NCBI RefSeq assembly: GCF_003149245.1
Contig: NZ_QGDL01000006.1
Coordinates: 1-64,000, forward strand
Source of the DNA: Faecalicatena orotica
GTDB lineage: Bacteria; Bacillota; Clostridia; Lachnospirales; Lachnospiraceae
Direction: 5' to 3'
Length of the DNA stretch: 64,000 bases
In this document: positions 52,699 through 61,567 of the stretch, one piece after another
Position numbering within the stretch: the first letter of the stretch is position 1
How the letters are laid out: each line of letters starts with the position of its first letter
The notes under the pieces: generated by a model
What the model was told of the DNA's origin: nothing
The model's input: only the letters and a program-made list of their open reading frames with translations
Databases searched by the model: none
Translations under genes and position numbers: made by a program

Positions 52699-53648
52699 AT
52701 GAAAAACGTATTAATTAAAAGGTTCAGGAAATTCAGCCGCAAGTATCGAATAAACAGGACATATAAAGATCAGCTCTTCCGGTTAATCTTTCATAATAAG
52801 GAAGACCTTCTTGCTTTATACAACGCGATAACTCTACCTGTTACACAAATCCAGATGAGTTGATCATAACTACAATCAGCGATGCAGTATACCTTGGTAT
52901 GAAAAATGATCTGTCTTTTCTCATTGCCAATGTTTTAAACCTGTATGAACATCAAAGCACACTGAATCCAAATATGCCGCTTAGGGGACTGTTTTATTTT
53001 TCAGACGTCCTGAGGGCCTATGTGGATTCCAAACAGATTAACATTTATGGAAATAAATTAATTTCCCTGCCGACACCTGTCTATCTCATCTTTTATAACG
53101 GATTAGATTCAGCCCCCGATGAGATGGTATTACGGCTGTCTGACGCCTTCTACGATTTACCTGACGGCCAGATTCCTGCATTGGAGTGCCGGGCCAAAAT
53201 GCTGAACGTTAATCTGGGACATAATAAAGAACTGATGGGACGCTGCCAGAAACTCAACGAGTATGCCAGCTTCATTGCACGCATCCGGGGATATCTGGAT
53301 CGAAACTACAATCTAGAAGATGCCGTGAACAGAGCGGTCGATGAATGTATAGAAGAGGGGATACTGGCTGATATTCTCAGAAAGAACCGTAACGAGGTGA
53401 TGGACATGATACTCTCTAATTTTAATGATAAGCTTCACTTTGAAGCACTGCGTAAAGAGGGATATGATGAGGGCTACGAAAGTGGTTTTGAAGATGGTTT
53501 TGAAGATGGAAATATCGCTCATTTAAAAATCCAAATACAGAAAAAGTTGAAAAAAGGCTGCTCAACCGCACAAATCGCAGATTTGCTGGAGGAGGATCCT
53601 GCTGTTATTGAGAGGTTAATCGAGGAACTGCAGTCAAATCAGGACTAG
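52699..53648 (+). pseudogene. Rpn-like PD-(D/E)XK transposase-family gene, frameshifted
   Basis: The first frame starts at ATG 52699 behind AAAGGAAAG, reads KYRINRTYKDQLFRLIFHNK and reaches ALYNAI before a stop at 52861. The continuation NSTCYTNPDELIITTISDAVYLGMKND is in another frame from about 52830. Loss of one A near ATAACTCT (52829-52834) explains it. The rest is the typical core (MPLRGLFYFSDVLRAYV, PTPVYLIFYNG) and a repeat-like tail (YDEGYESGFEDGFEDG) with a C-terminal helix-turn-helix. The family includes recombination-promoting nucleases. A sequencing error is the alternative explanation. Confidence 0.75.
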
Positions 53649-53662
53649 AGTCTATTTCATAC

Positions 53663-53690
53663 TTGCCATTCTGTGCAGAAGTGTTATACT
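53663..53690 (+). promoter_or_regulatory. Promoter of tRNA-Ala
   Basis: TTGCCA (53663-53668) and TATACT (53685-53690) are 16 bases apart and end 9 bases before the tRNA. Confidence 0.65.
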
Positions 53691-53698
53691 TTTCTCAT

Positions 53699-53771
53699 GG
53701 GGTATTAGCGCAGTTGGGAGCGCGCAACATTCGCATTGTTGAGGCCACGGGTTCGAATCCCGTATACTCCA
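53699..53771 (+). tRNA. tRNA-Ala (anticodon CGC)
   Basis: A complete cloverleaf. The acceptor stem is GGGGTAT/ATACTCC with the G3-U70 pair that identifies alanine tRNAs. The D arm is GCGCAGTTGGGAGCGC, the anticodon stem is CAACA/TGTTG with loop TTCGCAT (anticodon CGC), and the T arm is ACGGGTTCGAATCCCGT. The 3' CCA is not encoded. It reads codon GCG. Confidence 0.95.
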
Positions 53772-53775
53772 TATC

Positions 53776-53822
53776 AAGGGGCATAACTTTTTATCTTTTA
53801 AATAAGAAGTTATGCCCCTTTT
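53776..53822. terminator. Bidirectional terminator between tRNA-Ala and glucosaminidase gene
   Basis: Arms AAGGGGCATAACTT and AAGTTATGCCCCTT are followed by T-rich sequence on the plus strand (TTGTTTT). It ends the tRNA transcript and probably also the convergent gene. Confidence 0.88.
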
Positions 53823-53825
53823 GTT

Positions 53826-54644
53826 TTACTTCATTTCTTTTAATTTTGAAATCATATCTACAATGGAATATCCATAATTATCCGCAGTGGCCCATCCATA
53901 TCCCTCCGGGTTCTCCTGCTGTCCGAGCCATTCTACATAAGGTGCACATCCCTTTGTAACATATTCATAGCGGTCATCCACGCACTCCTGTGTCAGCGAG
54001 TCTACCGTCGCATATGCTTTCAGATGCTGGATCTGGGCCCGTATTCCTGTCTTTACGTCAGGGTATGAATTTCCCGCCACCCCGCCGCCTGTTGTGCCGA
54101 GTCCGGCGAAATTAAACTGTTCTATGGATGCATCCCCGCCATACTGGAGCCATCCGGTCTCTTTCATAGTCTGTACGAAAGCCACTTCTGGGCGTACGCC
54201 CTCTGCTACTGCCTCATCATAATACATCTGGCAGAAAGTCTCTATGCTGTCGGCCCCGCCTTTTCCCAGTGCACTCTCCGGGTACTTTTCACCGCTGGAG
54301 TTGAAGTAATCCACCATCTGTTCTACAGTGACAGAACTCTTACCCATAATCGGGTACTGGCCTTCTGCTATCACTTCTTCTGTCTCACCTGTATCTGATT
54401 TTTCGTTCTTTTCCCCAGATGCATCCTTGTCCGCCGTGCCTTCCGTTTTAGCCGCCTCATTTTCCTTCTCAGCATTTTTAAGTGCTTCGGCTTCCTTTGC
54501 CTGAACCGTTTCTGCCGCCTTGGCAGACTTTTTGTCAAACACACCTTTGTTCCCGGCGATCCCCACTACTGCCACAAGTACAACTGCAAGGAAAATCTCC
54601 AGCCATATTTTTAGCTTATCTTTATTAAAATCCTTAAATTCCAT
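53826..54644 (-). CDS. Membrane-anchored glucosaminidase-domain protein
   Basis: A likely peptidoglycan hydrolase of the GH73/glucosaminidase type. A short cytoplasmic N-terminus and one helix (about 13-31, WLEIFLAVVLVAVVGIAG) are followed by an Ala/Glu/Lys-rich linker (35-92) and the catalytic domain (about 97-272). The probable catalytic Glu is in VQTMKETGWLQYGGD, followed by EQFNFAGLGTTGGG. The linker suggests it spans wall material. A GGGTGAG site precedes the ATG. Confidence 0.88.
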   Translation of the reverse strand: MEFKDFNKDKLKIWLEIFLAVVLVAVVGIAGNKGVFDKKSAKAAETVQAKEAEALKNAEKENEAAKTEGTADKDASGEKNEKSDTGETEEVIAEGQYPIMGKSSVTVEQMVDYFNSSGEKYPESALGKGGADSIETFCQMYYDEAVAEGVRPEVAFVQTMKETGWLQYGGDASIEQFNFAGLGTTGGGVAGNSYPDVKTGIRAQIQHLKAYATVDSLTQECVDDRYEYVTKGCAPYVEWLGQQENPEGYGWATADNYGYSIVDMISKLKEMK

Positions 54645-54740
54645 TCGCTCACCCTTGTCCTAAGATTAAGTTCCTATTACTTTACAATATATGCAAAAAA
54701 AATGCAAGTATGAGGAAATTTCGTGAGCATAAAAAATATA

Positions 54741-56144
54741 TCACATTTCGGCCACGGCCATCTTTTCCATCTTCCAGTATTTTATTTCTGCTTTACCTTC
54801 CGACAGGCTGAAGCAGCTTCTTCCACCCTCCGGATAAAAGCGTGTTGTAAATACTTCTTCGCCTTTGTTCAGGTATATTTCTATACAGGAGGTATCCACA
54901 AGAACCCGGATATTCCGGCATTCCTTTATATTGACTGCACGGCCGCCCCTTCCGTATCCCAGATTTTTATCCTGCCGGAAGGAAATGCCAAACTGTCCGG
55001 TTTGACTGCTGTAAGTAAGGTCGATTGCGTCACTAATCGTTATAGTAATGTCTTTACTTAATACAGTTACTTCTATATCATATGTTTCCATTTCTTCGGA
55101 TGACTCTGACATATCCAATATTCGTTCCTCCTGACGGAGTCTTTCTAATTCTTTTACCGGATACTGTAAAAGCCTTCTGTCTTTTTCCAATATTTCTCTC
55201 GGCACTGTCAGGGCATTCTGCCATCCCCATTCCACCGTCGGATTCGACTGTAACGGTTCATCCGGCATTCCGACCCAGCCGATCAGGATTCTCCTGCCGC
55301 TTTCATCCAGAAACGTCTGTGGGGCATAAAAATCAAACCCCCGGTCCCATTCCCTGAAATTCTTCAATTCATATGACTGATCAAACTCTCCTGTCAGCTC
55401 GTAGTACCCTGACTGATAGAGGTTCTGATAATCCACACCACTTTGTTCCACACCCTGGGGCGAGACGCTCAGGAATTTCCTGCCTCCGGCTGTGAATGCA
55501 TCCGGACATTCCCACATATATCCAAAGGGGTCTTTTGATTTCAGGATGTTGACAAGTTCCCAGTCTCTCAGGCCGCTGCTTTTGTATACAAGCACTTCTC
55601 CCACATCACTCTGAGTCCTTGCACCGAGAAACATGTAATAGTTTTCGTCATCCTTACCTATACTCTTCCCGGTCACAACCTTTGGGTCCCGGATATGGCA
55701 TGTGAGACCGGACGGGTAATCTGCATTCGTCATCAGGCATTCTTTTCTGCCAAACGTAATCCCGTCCTCACTGCTGACCAGTACCGTATTTCCCTGACGT
55801 CCGTCTGTGATATAATTATAGTCACCCTTCAGTTTTACATTTCCCGTATAATACAGGTTCATCTTCCCGTCTGCAATCAATGCTGATCCGGAATATACTC
55901 CATTGCTTTCGAAGTCCTCCTCCGGAGAGAGTGCAATTCCCTCATATTTCCAGTTCAGGAGATCCGGGCTCGTATAATGTCCCCAGTACTTCATTCCGCC
56001 GTTTGGGTCATCCGGTGCATATTGAAAAAACACATGATAGACACCCTTGAACTGGCACAGTCCGTTCGGGTCGTTAAGCCAGCCTGCTGGAGGCATCAGG
56101 TGGAATCCCAGCCTCCACTTATCATTCCCTTTTATACCTGCCAT
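54741..56144 (-). CDS. scrB: Sucrose-6-phosphate hydrolase (GH32)
   Basis: GH32 beta-fructofuranosidase that splits sucrose 6-phosphate into glucose 6-phosphate and fructose. Asp25 in WLNDPNG is the nucleophile, RDP at about 152-154 stabilises the transition state, and Glu213 in ECPD is the acid/base. A C-terminal beta-sandwich begins near residue 340. The start at 56144 (MAGIKGND) is chosen because the upstream ATG at 56153 abuts the GAGG site. It follows scrA after 52 bases on the same strand. Confidence 0.93.
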   Translation of the reverse strand: MAGIKGNDKWRLGFHLMPPAGWLNDPNGLCQFKGVYHVFFQYAPDDPNGGMKYWGHYTSPDLLNWKYEGIALSPEEDFESNGVYSGSALIADGKMNLYYTGNVKLKGDYNYITDGRQGNTVLVSSEDGITFGRKECLMTNADYPSGLTCHIRDPKVVTGKSIGKDDENYYMFLGARTQSDVGEVLVYKSSGLRDWELVNILKSKDPFGYMWECPDAFTAGGRKFLSVSPQGVEQSGVDYQNLYQSGYYELTGEFDQSYELKNFREWDRGFDFYAPQTFLDESGRRILIGWVGMPDEPLQSNPTVEWGWQNALTVPREILEKDRRLLQYPVKELERLRQEERILDMSESSEEMETYDIEVTVLSKDITITISDAIDLTYSSQTGQFGISFRQDKNLGYGRGGRAVNIKECRNIRVLVDTSCIEIYLNKGEEVFTTRFYPEGGRSCFSLSEGKAEIKYWKMEKMAVAEM

Positions 56145-56196
56145 AAATACCATCCTCTATTCTAAATCCTCATTTTAAATACCGCCCGGCTACTCC

Positions 56197-58110
56197 TTAT
56201 CTTTGTGTGATATGGACCTCCTGATAGCTTCCCTGGTTTGTGATAATAATCGGACTGACAGTTTTCAGTCCCGCATTCAGGATCTTTTCCATGTCAAATT
56301 CCGCAAGCAGTTCCCCTTTTTTCACCTGCTGGCCCGTTTCCACGTGTACTGTAAATGGTTCCCCATTTAATGTGACCGTATCGAGACCTACATGGATCAA
56401 CAGTTCCATACCATCTGCCGTTTCAAGGCCGATAGCATGTTTTGTATCAAAAACCGTGGCTACTGTACAGTTAAACGGAGCATATACTTTCCCCTCCTCC
56501 GGCTTCACACCAACACCGTCACCCAGCACGCCTGATGCAAATGTCTCATCCGGAACTTCTGACAGTGGTATCACCTCACCCTGAATCGGGCAGGCAAACG
56601 TAAATTCTTCTGTATTATTGCCTGATTGAACTGTGACTGACTCCTCTGTCTGATCCTCTGTAACAGTTTCCTCTACAGATAGAGCCTTATCGGATTCCTT
56701 GTTTTCCGTCACAGCATCTGATTCATCCGTCTCTTCTTTAAATCCCAGAATTCCTGTCAACACAAAAGCCACACCGAATGCGATTGCCATCGCTATGATA
56801 TAGTGAATTGGGCTGTGAAGATGCAGAAGAATTCCGAAAATACCTGTAACACCTGTTCCTGTTGCCCCGAGATTTACAATGGATGCATATAACGCACCGC
56901 ATGCACCTCCGACTGATGCCGCAATAAATGGTCTGACAAGGCGTAAGTTTACACCGAAAATGGCAGGTTCTGTAATACCCATGCATGCACTTAATGCAGA
57001 TGGCAGGGCAACAGATTTCATCTTCTTGTTTTTACTTTTCAATGCAACTGCGAGAGCCGCACCACCCTGTGCCACGTTAGCTGCAGAAGCGAGAGGAAGC
57101 CAGAATGTGAGTCCGTATTTGGCAAGCTGTCCGATGTCTATGACTGTGTACATATGGTGGATGCCGGATACAACCGTTGTCGCATAGGCACCTCCCATGA
57201 TGAAACTTCCAATTCCAAATGGCAGTGTCAGCAGACTCTGAATCCCATTTAACAGGCCGTTCTCAAGGAAAACGAAAACTGGTCCGATCGCTGCAAGGGT
57301 AAGGTACCCTGTTACAAATACACTGACCAGAGGCGTAACAAACAGATCAAACATAGGTGGTACGATCTTGTGCAGCTTCTTTTCTATGATACTCAGGACA
57401 AATACAGCAATGATAACCGGGATGACATGACCCTGATAGCCGACCATATCAACCTTCCACAGTCCGAAGAATACTTCCTGCGTCTTCTGGACACCTTCCG
57501 TAGCAACGGTCCAAGCATTCTGCAGGTCCGGGTGTATCATAATCATACCGATGACCGCACCGAGAAACGGATTCGCACCGAACACTTTCGCCGCACTGAA
57601 TGCAATCAAAATTGGCAGGAACACATAGGCTACATTGCTGAACAATACTGCAAACTGGTAAATAGAACCATTTGTATTAATATTCAGGAAGCCGTTATTC
57701 ACCATGAAATTCAGCGCTTCCATAATTCCCATTAAAAATCCGCTTGCAACAATGGCCGGTATAATGGGAACAAAAATGTCCCCGATCGTCTTGATCACTC
57801 TCTGGAACGGGTTCGCTTTCTTCGCGGCCTCCCTCTTCACATCTTCTTTGCTCGCCTCGGATATACCGGCGATCTTAATGAACTCATCGTATACTTTGTT
57901 GACAGTCCCTGTACCAAGAATAATCTGCATCTGGCCGGATGCAAAGAATACTCCTTTCACTGCGTCAATATTCTCCACTGCCTTGCTGTTACACTTTTCG
58001 TTGTCAGCAATGACCAGTCTGAGCCTTGTGGCACAGTGAGCCGCTGAAATTAAATTCTCTTTCCCGCCTACATTCTCCAAAATCTGTCTGGCGATTGATT
58101 GGTAATCCAT
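56197..58110 (-). CDS. scrA: PTS sucrose/beta-glucoside transporter subunit IIBCA
   Basis: A membrane phosphotransferase importer with three domains in one chain. IIB (1-90) has phosphocysteine Cys26 in ISAAHCATRLRL. IIC (about 105-460) has about ten helices (FVPIIPAIVASGFLMGIMEAL, VVSGIHHMYTVIDIGQ). IIA (about 500-637) has phosphohistidine in LLIHVGLDTV. A Glu/Asp/Thr-rich linker (about 465-495) joins IIC to IIA. The scrB neighbour supports sucrose; closely related proteins carry beta-glucosides or trehalose. Operators at 58125 and 58191 point to LacI-type control. Confidence 0.92.
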   Translation of the reverse strand: MDYQSIARQILENVGGKENLISAAHCATRLRLVIADNEKCNSKAVENIDAVKGVFFASGQMQIILGTGTVNKVYDEFIKIAGISEASKEDVKREAAKKANPFQRVIKTIGDIFVPIIPAIVASGFLMGIMEALNFMVNNGFLNINTNGSIYQFAVLFSNVAYVFLPILIAFSAAKVFGANPFLGAVIGMIMIHPDLQNAWTVATEGVQKTQEVFFGLWKVDMVGYQGHVIPVIIAVFVLSIIEKKLHKIVPPMFDLFVTPLVSVFVTGYLTLAAIGPVFVFLENGLLNGIQSLLTLPFGIGSFIMGGAYATTVVSGIHHMYTVIDIGQLAKYGLTFWLPLASAANVAQGGAALAVALKSKNKKMKSVALPSALSACMGITEPAIFGVNLRLVRPFIAASVGGACGALYASIVNLGATGTGVTGIFGILLHLHSPIHYIIAMAIAFGVAFVLTGILGFKEETDESDAVTENKESDKALSVEETVTEDQTEESVTVQSGNNTEEFTFACPIQGEVIPLSEVPDETFASGVLGDGVGVKPEEGKVYAPFNCTVATVFDTKHAIGLETADGMELLIHVGLDTVTLNGEPFTVHVETGQQVKKGELLAEFDMEKILNAGLKTVSPIIITNQGSYQEVHITQR

Positions 58111-58124
58111 AACTTCCTCCTTTA

Positions 58125-58138
58125 TGATAACGTTATCA
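58125..58138 (-). promoter_or_regulatory. LacI/CcpA-type operator 1 before scrA
   Basis: TGATAACGTTATCA is a perfect 14-base palindrome with a central CG, 15 bases before the scrA ATG. It fits a binding site of the LacI-family regulator ScrR and differs by one base from a catabolite-responsive element, so CcpA is an alternative. Confidence 0.75.
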
Positions 58139-58172
58139 GTTATTAATTCATTGATTTCACTATGTTTTTCAC

Positions 58173-58206
58173 ATTATATGCTTTTTCTGTGTGAAATCGT
58201 TTTCAC
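58173..58206 (-). promoter_or_regulatory. scrA promoter region with LacI/CcpA-type operator 2
   Basis: On the minus strand a TATAAT (58178-58173) lies downstream of TGAAAACGATTTCA (58205-58192), a 14-base near-palindrome that matches the cre consensus in 13 positions. The -35 region is covered by this operator and is poor by itself. Binding here would compete with or recruit polymerase. Confidence 0.6.
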
Positions 58207-58321
58207 TTTATATTTATATATTATCACTTTTTCTAGATTTGTAAATAGGAAGATAATACAAAATTGCCTTATATTTTTTGTATATAATCCACAAATCATT
58301 TGCCAGTTTACCAAATAGAAA

Positions 58322-58365
58322 ACCGGGAATTCCGTAGAAGCATTACACTTCTATGAAATTCCCGG
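58322..58365 (-). terminator. Terminator after scrR
   Basis: Arms ACCGGGAATT and AATTCCCGGT with an inner TAGAAG/CTTCTA stem; on the minus strand TTTTCTATTT follows. It separates scrR from scrA, which has its own promoter. Confidence 0.85.
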
Positions 58366-58390
58366 TCCCTGCCGTTATACATCTGCCTTT

Positions 58391-59371
58391 TTAAACACTC
58401 TCTGCCTTTATTACTTCATACCCCAGTTTCGTCTGCTTTGCCACATGATCCTGATTTTCTATCATCTCAAGCAGCATATTGGCAGCTTCTATGCCGCTTG
58501 TCTTGTAAAAAAGATGCGCTGTTGTCAGCTTCGGGGTCACTACTCTGGACATCCTGTTATGTCCGACCCCCGCAATGCTTATCTCATCCGGTACTTTTTT
58601 CCCCATGTCCCGCAGACAGGTCATAGCCCCCACAGCCAGCGTATCCGTCGCACAGAATACAGCATCCAGACGAGGCGCCCTCTTCAGCAGCTTTTTCATA
58701 CAGTCATAACCCGCATCCATCGTAAATCCAGCCGTTACAATCATATTCTCTGCCGGCTCAATCCCCCTGTTTTGCAGGGCATCCCGATATCCCTGCGTCC
58801 GGCTCTTTCCGGCAGCTTCGTCACTTTGTGTGACGGCAATATGGGCCACATTTCGTTTCCCGCTGTCCAGTAGAAGCTCTGTCATCGCCTTTGCCGCCCC
58901 GTAATCATCATGGTAAACGCAGGCAAGGCCGTCAAACCGCTGGCTGATGACCACCACCGGAATCTGCATCTTCTTCAGCGCCTCCTGATGGGCTTTGTCA
59001 TAAACAGATGCAGAAAACAGTATCCCATCCACCGGGTTATTCTGCAGCAGATTCAAATATTCAAGCTCCTTCTTCGGACTATTCTCGGTACTTGCAAGCA
59101 GCATCTGGTAGCCTGCCTTAGAAAGGACTGAACTGATCCCGTCCGCAACCCTCGCGATAGACTCAGAACTAATCTTAGGAAGAATCACACCAATAACCTT
59201 CGACTTTTTCGTCCTTAAAATCTGGGCCTGCTTGGACGGCTTATACCCCGTCTTATCAATTACAGCTTTAATCTTTTTTCTCTTTTCCTCACTGATATAA
59301 CCGTCATTCAAATATCTGGATACCGCAGAAACCGATACCCCTGCCATCTTAGCAATCTCTGTAATAGTCAT
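58391..59371 (-). CDS. scrR: LacI family transcriptional regulator of sucrose genes
   Basis: An N-terminal LacI helix-turn-helix (TITEIAKMAGVSVSAVSRYLN with hinge YKPSKQAQILR) and a periplasmic-binding-like sensor domain (from about residue 60; SKVIGVILPKISSESIARV, VDGILFSASVYDKAH, DAVFCATDTLAVGAM). The start is ATG 59371 (MTITE); the in-frame 59419 start would add 16 residues not found in the family. It likely represses scrA-scrB at the CG-centred palindromes. Fructose or sucrose 6-phosphate as inducer is assumed from relatives. Confidence 0.9.
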   Translation of the reverse strand: MTITEIAKMAGVSVSAVSRYLNDGYISEEKRKKIKAVIDKTGYKPSKQAQILRTKKSKVIGVILPKISSESIARVADGISSVLSKAGYQMLLASTENSPKKELEYLNLLQNNPVDGILFSASVYDKAHQEALKKMQIPVVVISQRFDGLACVYHDDYGAAKAMTELLLDSGKRNVAHIAVTQSDEAAGKSRTQGYRDALQNRGIEPAENMIVTAGFTMDAGYDCMKKLLKRAPRLDAVFCATDTLAVGAMTCLRDMGKKVPDEISIAGVGHNRMSRVVTPKLTTAHLFYKTSGIEAANMLLEMIENQDHVAKQTKLGYEVIKAESV

Positions 59372-59849
59372 ATCCCTGCCCTCTTCTCCTTCATTCTCCG
59401 AAAACACCACCACTATCAAATCCCGGTAACCGCCAGAAAAACGGACTGCCCCGCCAATTATAAATTATTGTAGCATCATCCCTATGCCGATTCAAGTACA
59501 GATCAACTTATCAGAGGTATTTCGTAGGATGAAAAAGGTTACTGGTTATTGTTCTCAGGCACGCCTCCTTACTTTACAAAATTTTGGTATAAAATTCATA
59601 CAAATTTTATGGATTCAAATAGTACTCTATGATAGGGTATATGTACTTGAAAAGATCTGGTGTATTTCATACATTCTTAGAATCTAATCAAATCATTCCA
59701 ACAATCCATGTTTCAACATCGGACAAACAACAATCATTTAAAAAATTCAAACAATAAAGGCTGGTGATGTCTATTGAAAGTATAAACTTGTCTTGGGAAC
59801 ACTCACTTCATTTTGAAATATCCAAAAACAGACAAGGAGAAAATTACAT
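59372..59849. other. Intergenic region without supported gene
   Basis: About 480 AT-rich bases between divergent scrR and the Rpn-like gene. A 67-codon frame at 59484-59687 has no ribosome site and no recognisable protein. A GTTACTGG fragment near 59539 resembles half of the palindromic repeats. The AAGGAGAAA site of the next gene is at its right end. Confidence 0.5.
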
Positions 59850-60836
59850 ATGGGAAAAAATGATATTTATATGAAACGCTGGCTCTCCGATAAGCGCCGG
59901 TTTGCGGATTTGATCAACGGCTCCCTGTTTCAGGGGAAACAGGTATTTCTGCCGAATCACTTAACGGAAAGTAACCCGGAACAGACCCTCGTTTTACGGA
60001 ATCCAAACGGTGAAAACCTCACGGTTCAAAGATACCGTGACATCATGATGGTGGCAGAAGACGGGACAAGGATCGTGGTACTGGCATGTGAAAACCAGGA
60101 TGAAATCCACTATGCCATGCCTGTCCGGGGAATGCTGTATGATGCATTGAACTACACTGAACAGATCAGCCAGATCAGAAAAATCAGAAGAGAAAACAAG
60201 GAATTGGAAAATTCCTCTGAATTTTTGTCCGGCCTCAAGAAAAATGACCGGCTCACCCCCGTTATTACTGTTGTCTTTTACTATGGTGAAAAAGAATGGG
60301 ACGGCGCACAGGACCTGCATGGACTTTTAGGGCTTAACGCAAAAGAATATGAACTGTTAAAAAAATATATTCCCAACTACCGGATAAATTTGTTTGATCC
60401 AAGGCGTATGAATAATAATTTATGTTTTCAGACAGATTTACAGTTGGTATTCGGCATGTTAGAATATAGAAAAAGTAAAGAATGTCTGCAGAAATATATG
60501 CAGACTAACAAGAATTATTTTGGCAATATGGACGAGGATTCATATAACGCAATAAGGGTGCTGCTCGGCTCAGGACAGCAGTTACCCGAAGCGAAACTAA
60601 AATCAGGAGGGATTGATATGTGCAAAGCATTAGATGATTTATATCAGGATGGAGTTGACGAGGGAATTAAGACCGGCATTAAGAGAGGAATACAGCAGGG
60701 CATAGAGCAAGGTATTAAAGCATTTATTCTGGATTACCGTGAGGAAGGCTATGACAAAGAAAAGATCCTTATGAAACTGCAAACCCGCTTTTCCCTTACC
60801 AGAGAACAATCAGAAGAATATTTTTCACGTTTTTAG
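59850..60836 (+). CDS. Rpn family recombination-promoting nuclease/transposase-like protein
   Basis: A PD-(D/E)XK-fold protein of the YhgA/Rpn type. The probable active site includes Asp in YRDIMMVAEDG and ExQ in VLACENQDEIHYAMPVRG (about residue 85-103). The core TPVITVVFYYGEKEWDG and LFDPRRMNNNLCFQTDLQLVFGML follow. Near residues 265-290 is a Gly/Ile/Lys repeat (GIKTGIKRGIQQGIEQGIKAF), then a short C-terminal helix-turn-helix-like tail. It is a complete relative of the frameshifted gene at 52699. These proteins promote RecA-independent recombination in E. coli; the role here is unknown. Confidence 0.85.
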   Translation: MGKNDIYMKRWLSDKRRFADLINGSLFQGKQVFLPNHLTESNPEQTLVLRNPNGENLTVQRYRDIMMVAEDGTRIVVLACENQDEIHYAMPVRGMLYDALNYTEQISQIRKIRRENKELENSSEFLSGLKKNDRLTPVITVVFYYGEKEWDGAQDLHGLLGLNAKEYELLKKYIPNYRINLFDPRRMNNNLCFQTDLQLVFGMLEYRKSKECLQKYMQTNKNYFGNMDEDSYNAIRVLLGSGQQLPEAKLKSGGIDMCKALDDLYQDGVDEGIKTGIKRGIQQGIEQGIKAFILDYREEGYDKEKILMKLQTRFSLTREQSEEYFSRF

Positions 60837-60923
60837 TACATAAAACCGGGCATTGTGTACAGAAGAAAGAAGCGATATACGCTGTGAGGCAATCTTTTAA
60901 AAAGTATTTTCGTCGTGAGGACA

Positions 60924-60957
60924 GTAAAGGCACTCACTATGCGTGGGTGCCTTTTAC
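60924..60957 (+). terminator. Terminator after the Rpn-like gene
   Basis: Arms GTAAAGGCAC and GTGCCTTTTAC (one bulged T) are followed by a T-rich stretch (ATTTAATCTTTTT). Confidence 0.65.
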
Positions 60958-60983
60958 ATTTAATCTTTTTATAAAATGATGTT

Positions 60984-61007
60984 GGGGTCAAAAGGTCTTT
61001 TGACCCC
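60984..61007. repeat. Perfect GGGGTCAAAAG palindrome
   Basis: Arms GGGGTCAAAAG and CTTTTGACCCC are joined by GT. It follows the fucU stop and may act as its transcript end. From memory, near-identical palindromes are frequent in intergenic DNA of Lachnospiraceae. Confidence 0.65.
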
Positions 61008-61021
61008 TGATGCCTACGGAT

Positions 61022-61462
61022 TTATTCGACAACGACCCCTTTTTGGAGCATGATATTCGCATAAAGTGCCTTCTCGCTTGTTGCAATAATTGCATATGCA
61101 GTCTTTGCCTCATCATAGAATGCAAATCTCTCGATGTTGCCGACAGCCTCAGCGCCTCTGTCATCGTGTTTTGCAATAATCTCCTTGTAAGTATCCCAGA
61201 TCGGTGTCTCAACATCGTCTCCCGGCATAACTTCCATCAGGTTCACTGGTTTTTCTACATACGTATCCAGTGGGAAAACCTTAAGAATCGCATCCAGAAT
61301 CTCCGGTACGCCGTGTCCGTCACAGCGGATCACGATTGCGTCTTTTCCCATAGACTCTGCCGGAAAATTACCGTCGGAGATAACAAGGCGGTCACTGTGT
61401 CCCATCTCGCATAAAACTTTTAATAATTCAGGTGATAAAATCTGTGGAATTCCTTTTAACAT
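61022..61462 (-). CDS. fucU: L-fucose mutarotase (FucU/RbsD family)
   Basis: FucU interconverts the alpha and beta anomers of L-fucose. The family signature is at the N-terminus (LKGIPQILSPELLKVLCEMGHSD, with the catalytic His of the GHSD motif near residue 22), then GNFPAESM and the C-terminal KALYANIMLQKGVV. Length 146 is typical. It follows fucI after 105 bases, with an imperfect GCCTA/TAGGC hairpin between them. AAGGAGG precedes the ATG. Confidence 0.94.
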   Translation of the reverse strand: MLKGIPQILSPELLKVLCEMGHSDRLVISDGNFPAESMGKDAIVIRCDGHGVPEILDAILKVFPLDTYVEKPVNLMEVMPGDDVETPIWDTYKEIIAKHDDRGAEAVGNIERFAFYDEAKTAYAIIATSEKALYANIMLQKGVVVE

Positions 61463-61567
61463 GTTTGTATCCTCCTTCTCGTTTTCAACACAAAGAGCGC
61501 CTATTTATCATAGGCACTCTCTGTTGTCTGACAGATATGAATGACAGTATCATTCTCTCAATATCAA

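Noticed and set aside
53663-53959. 98-codon frame covering tRNA-Ala
   Set aside because: It is read through the tRNA and the following terminator; the RNA gene explains the sequence.
59484-59687. 67-codon frame between scrR and the Rpn-like gene
   Set aside because: No ribosome site precedes it, the composition is that of AT-rich intergenic DNA, and no family is recognised.
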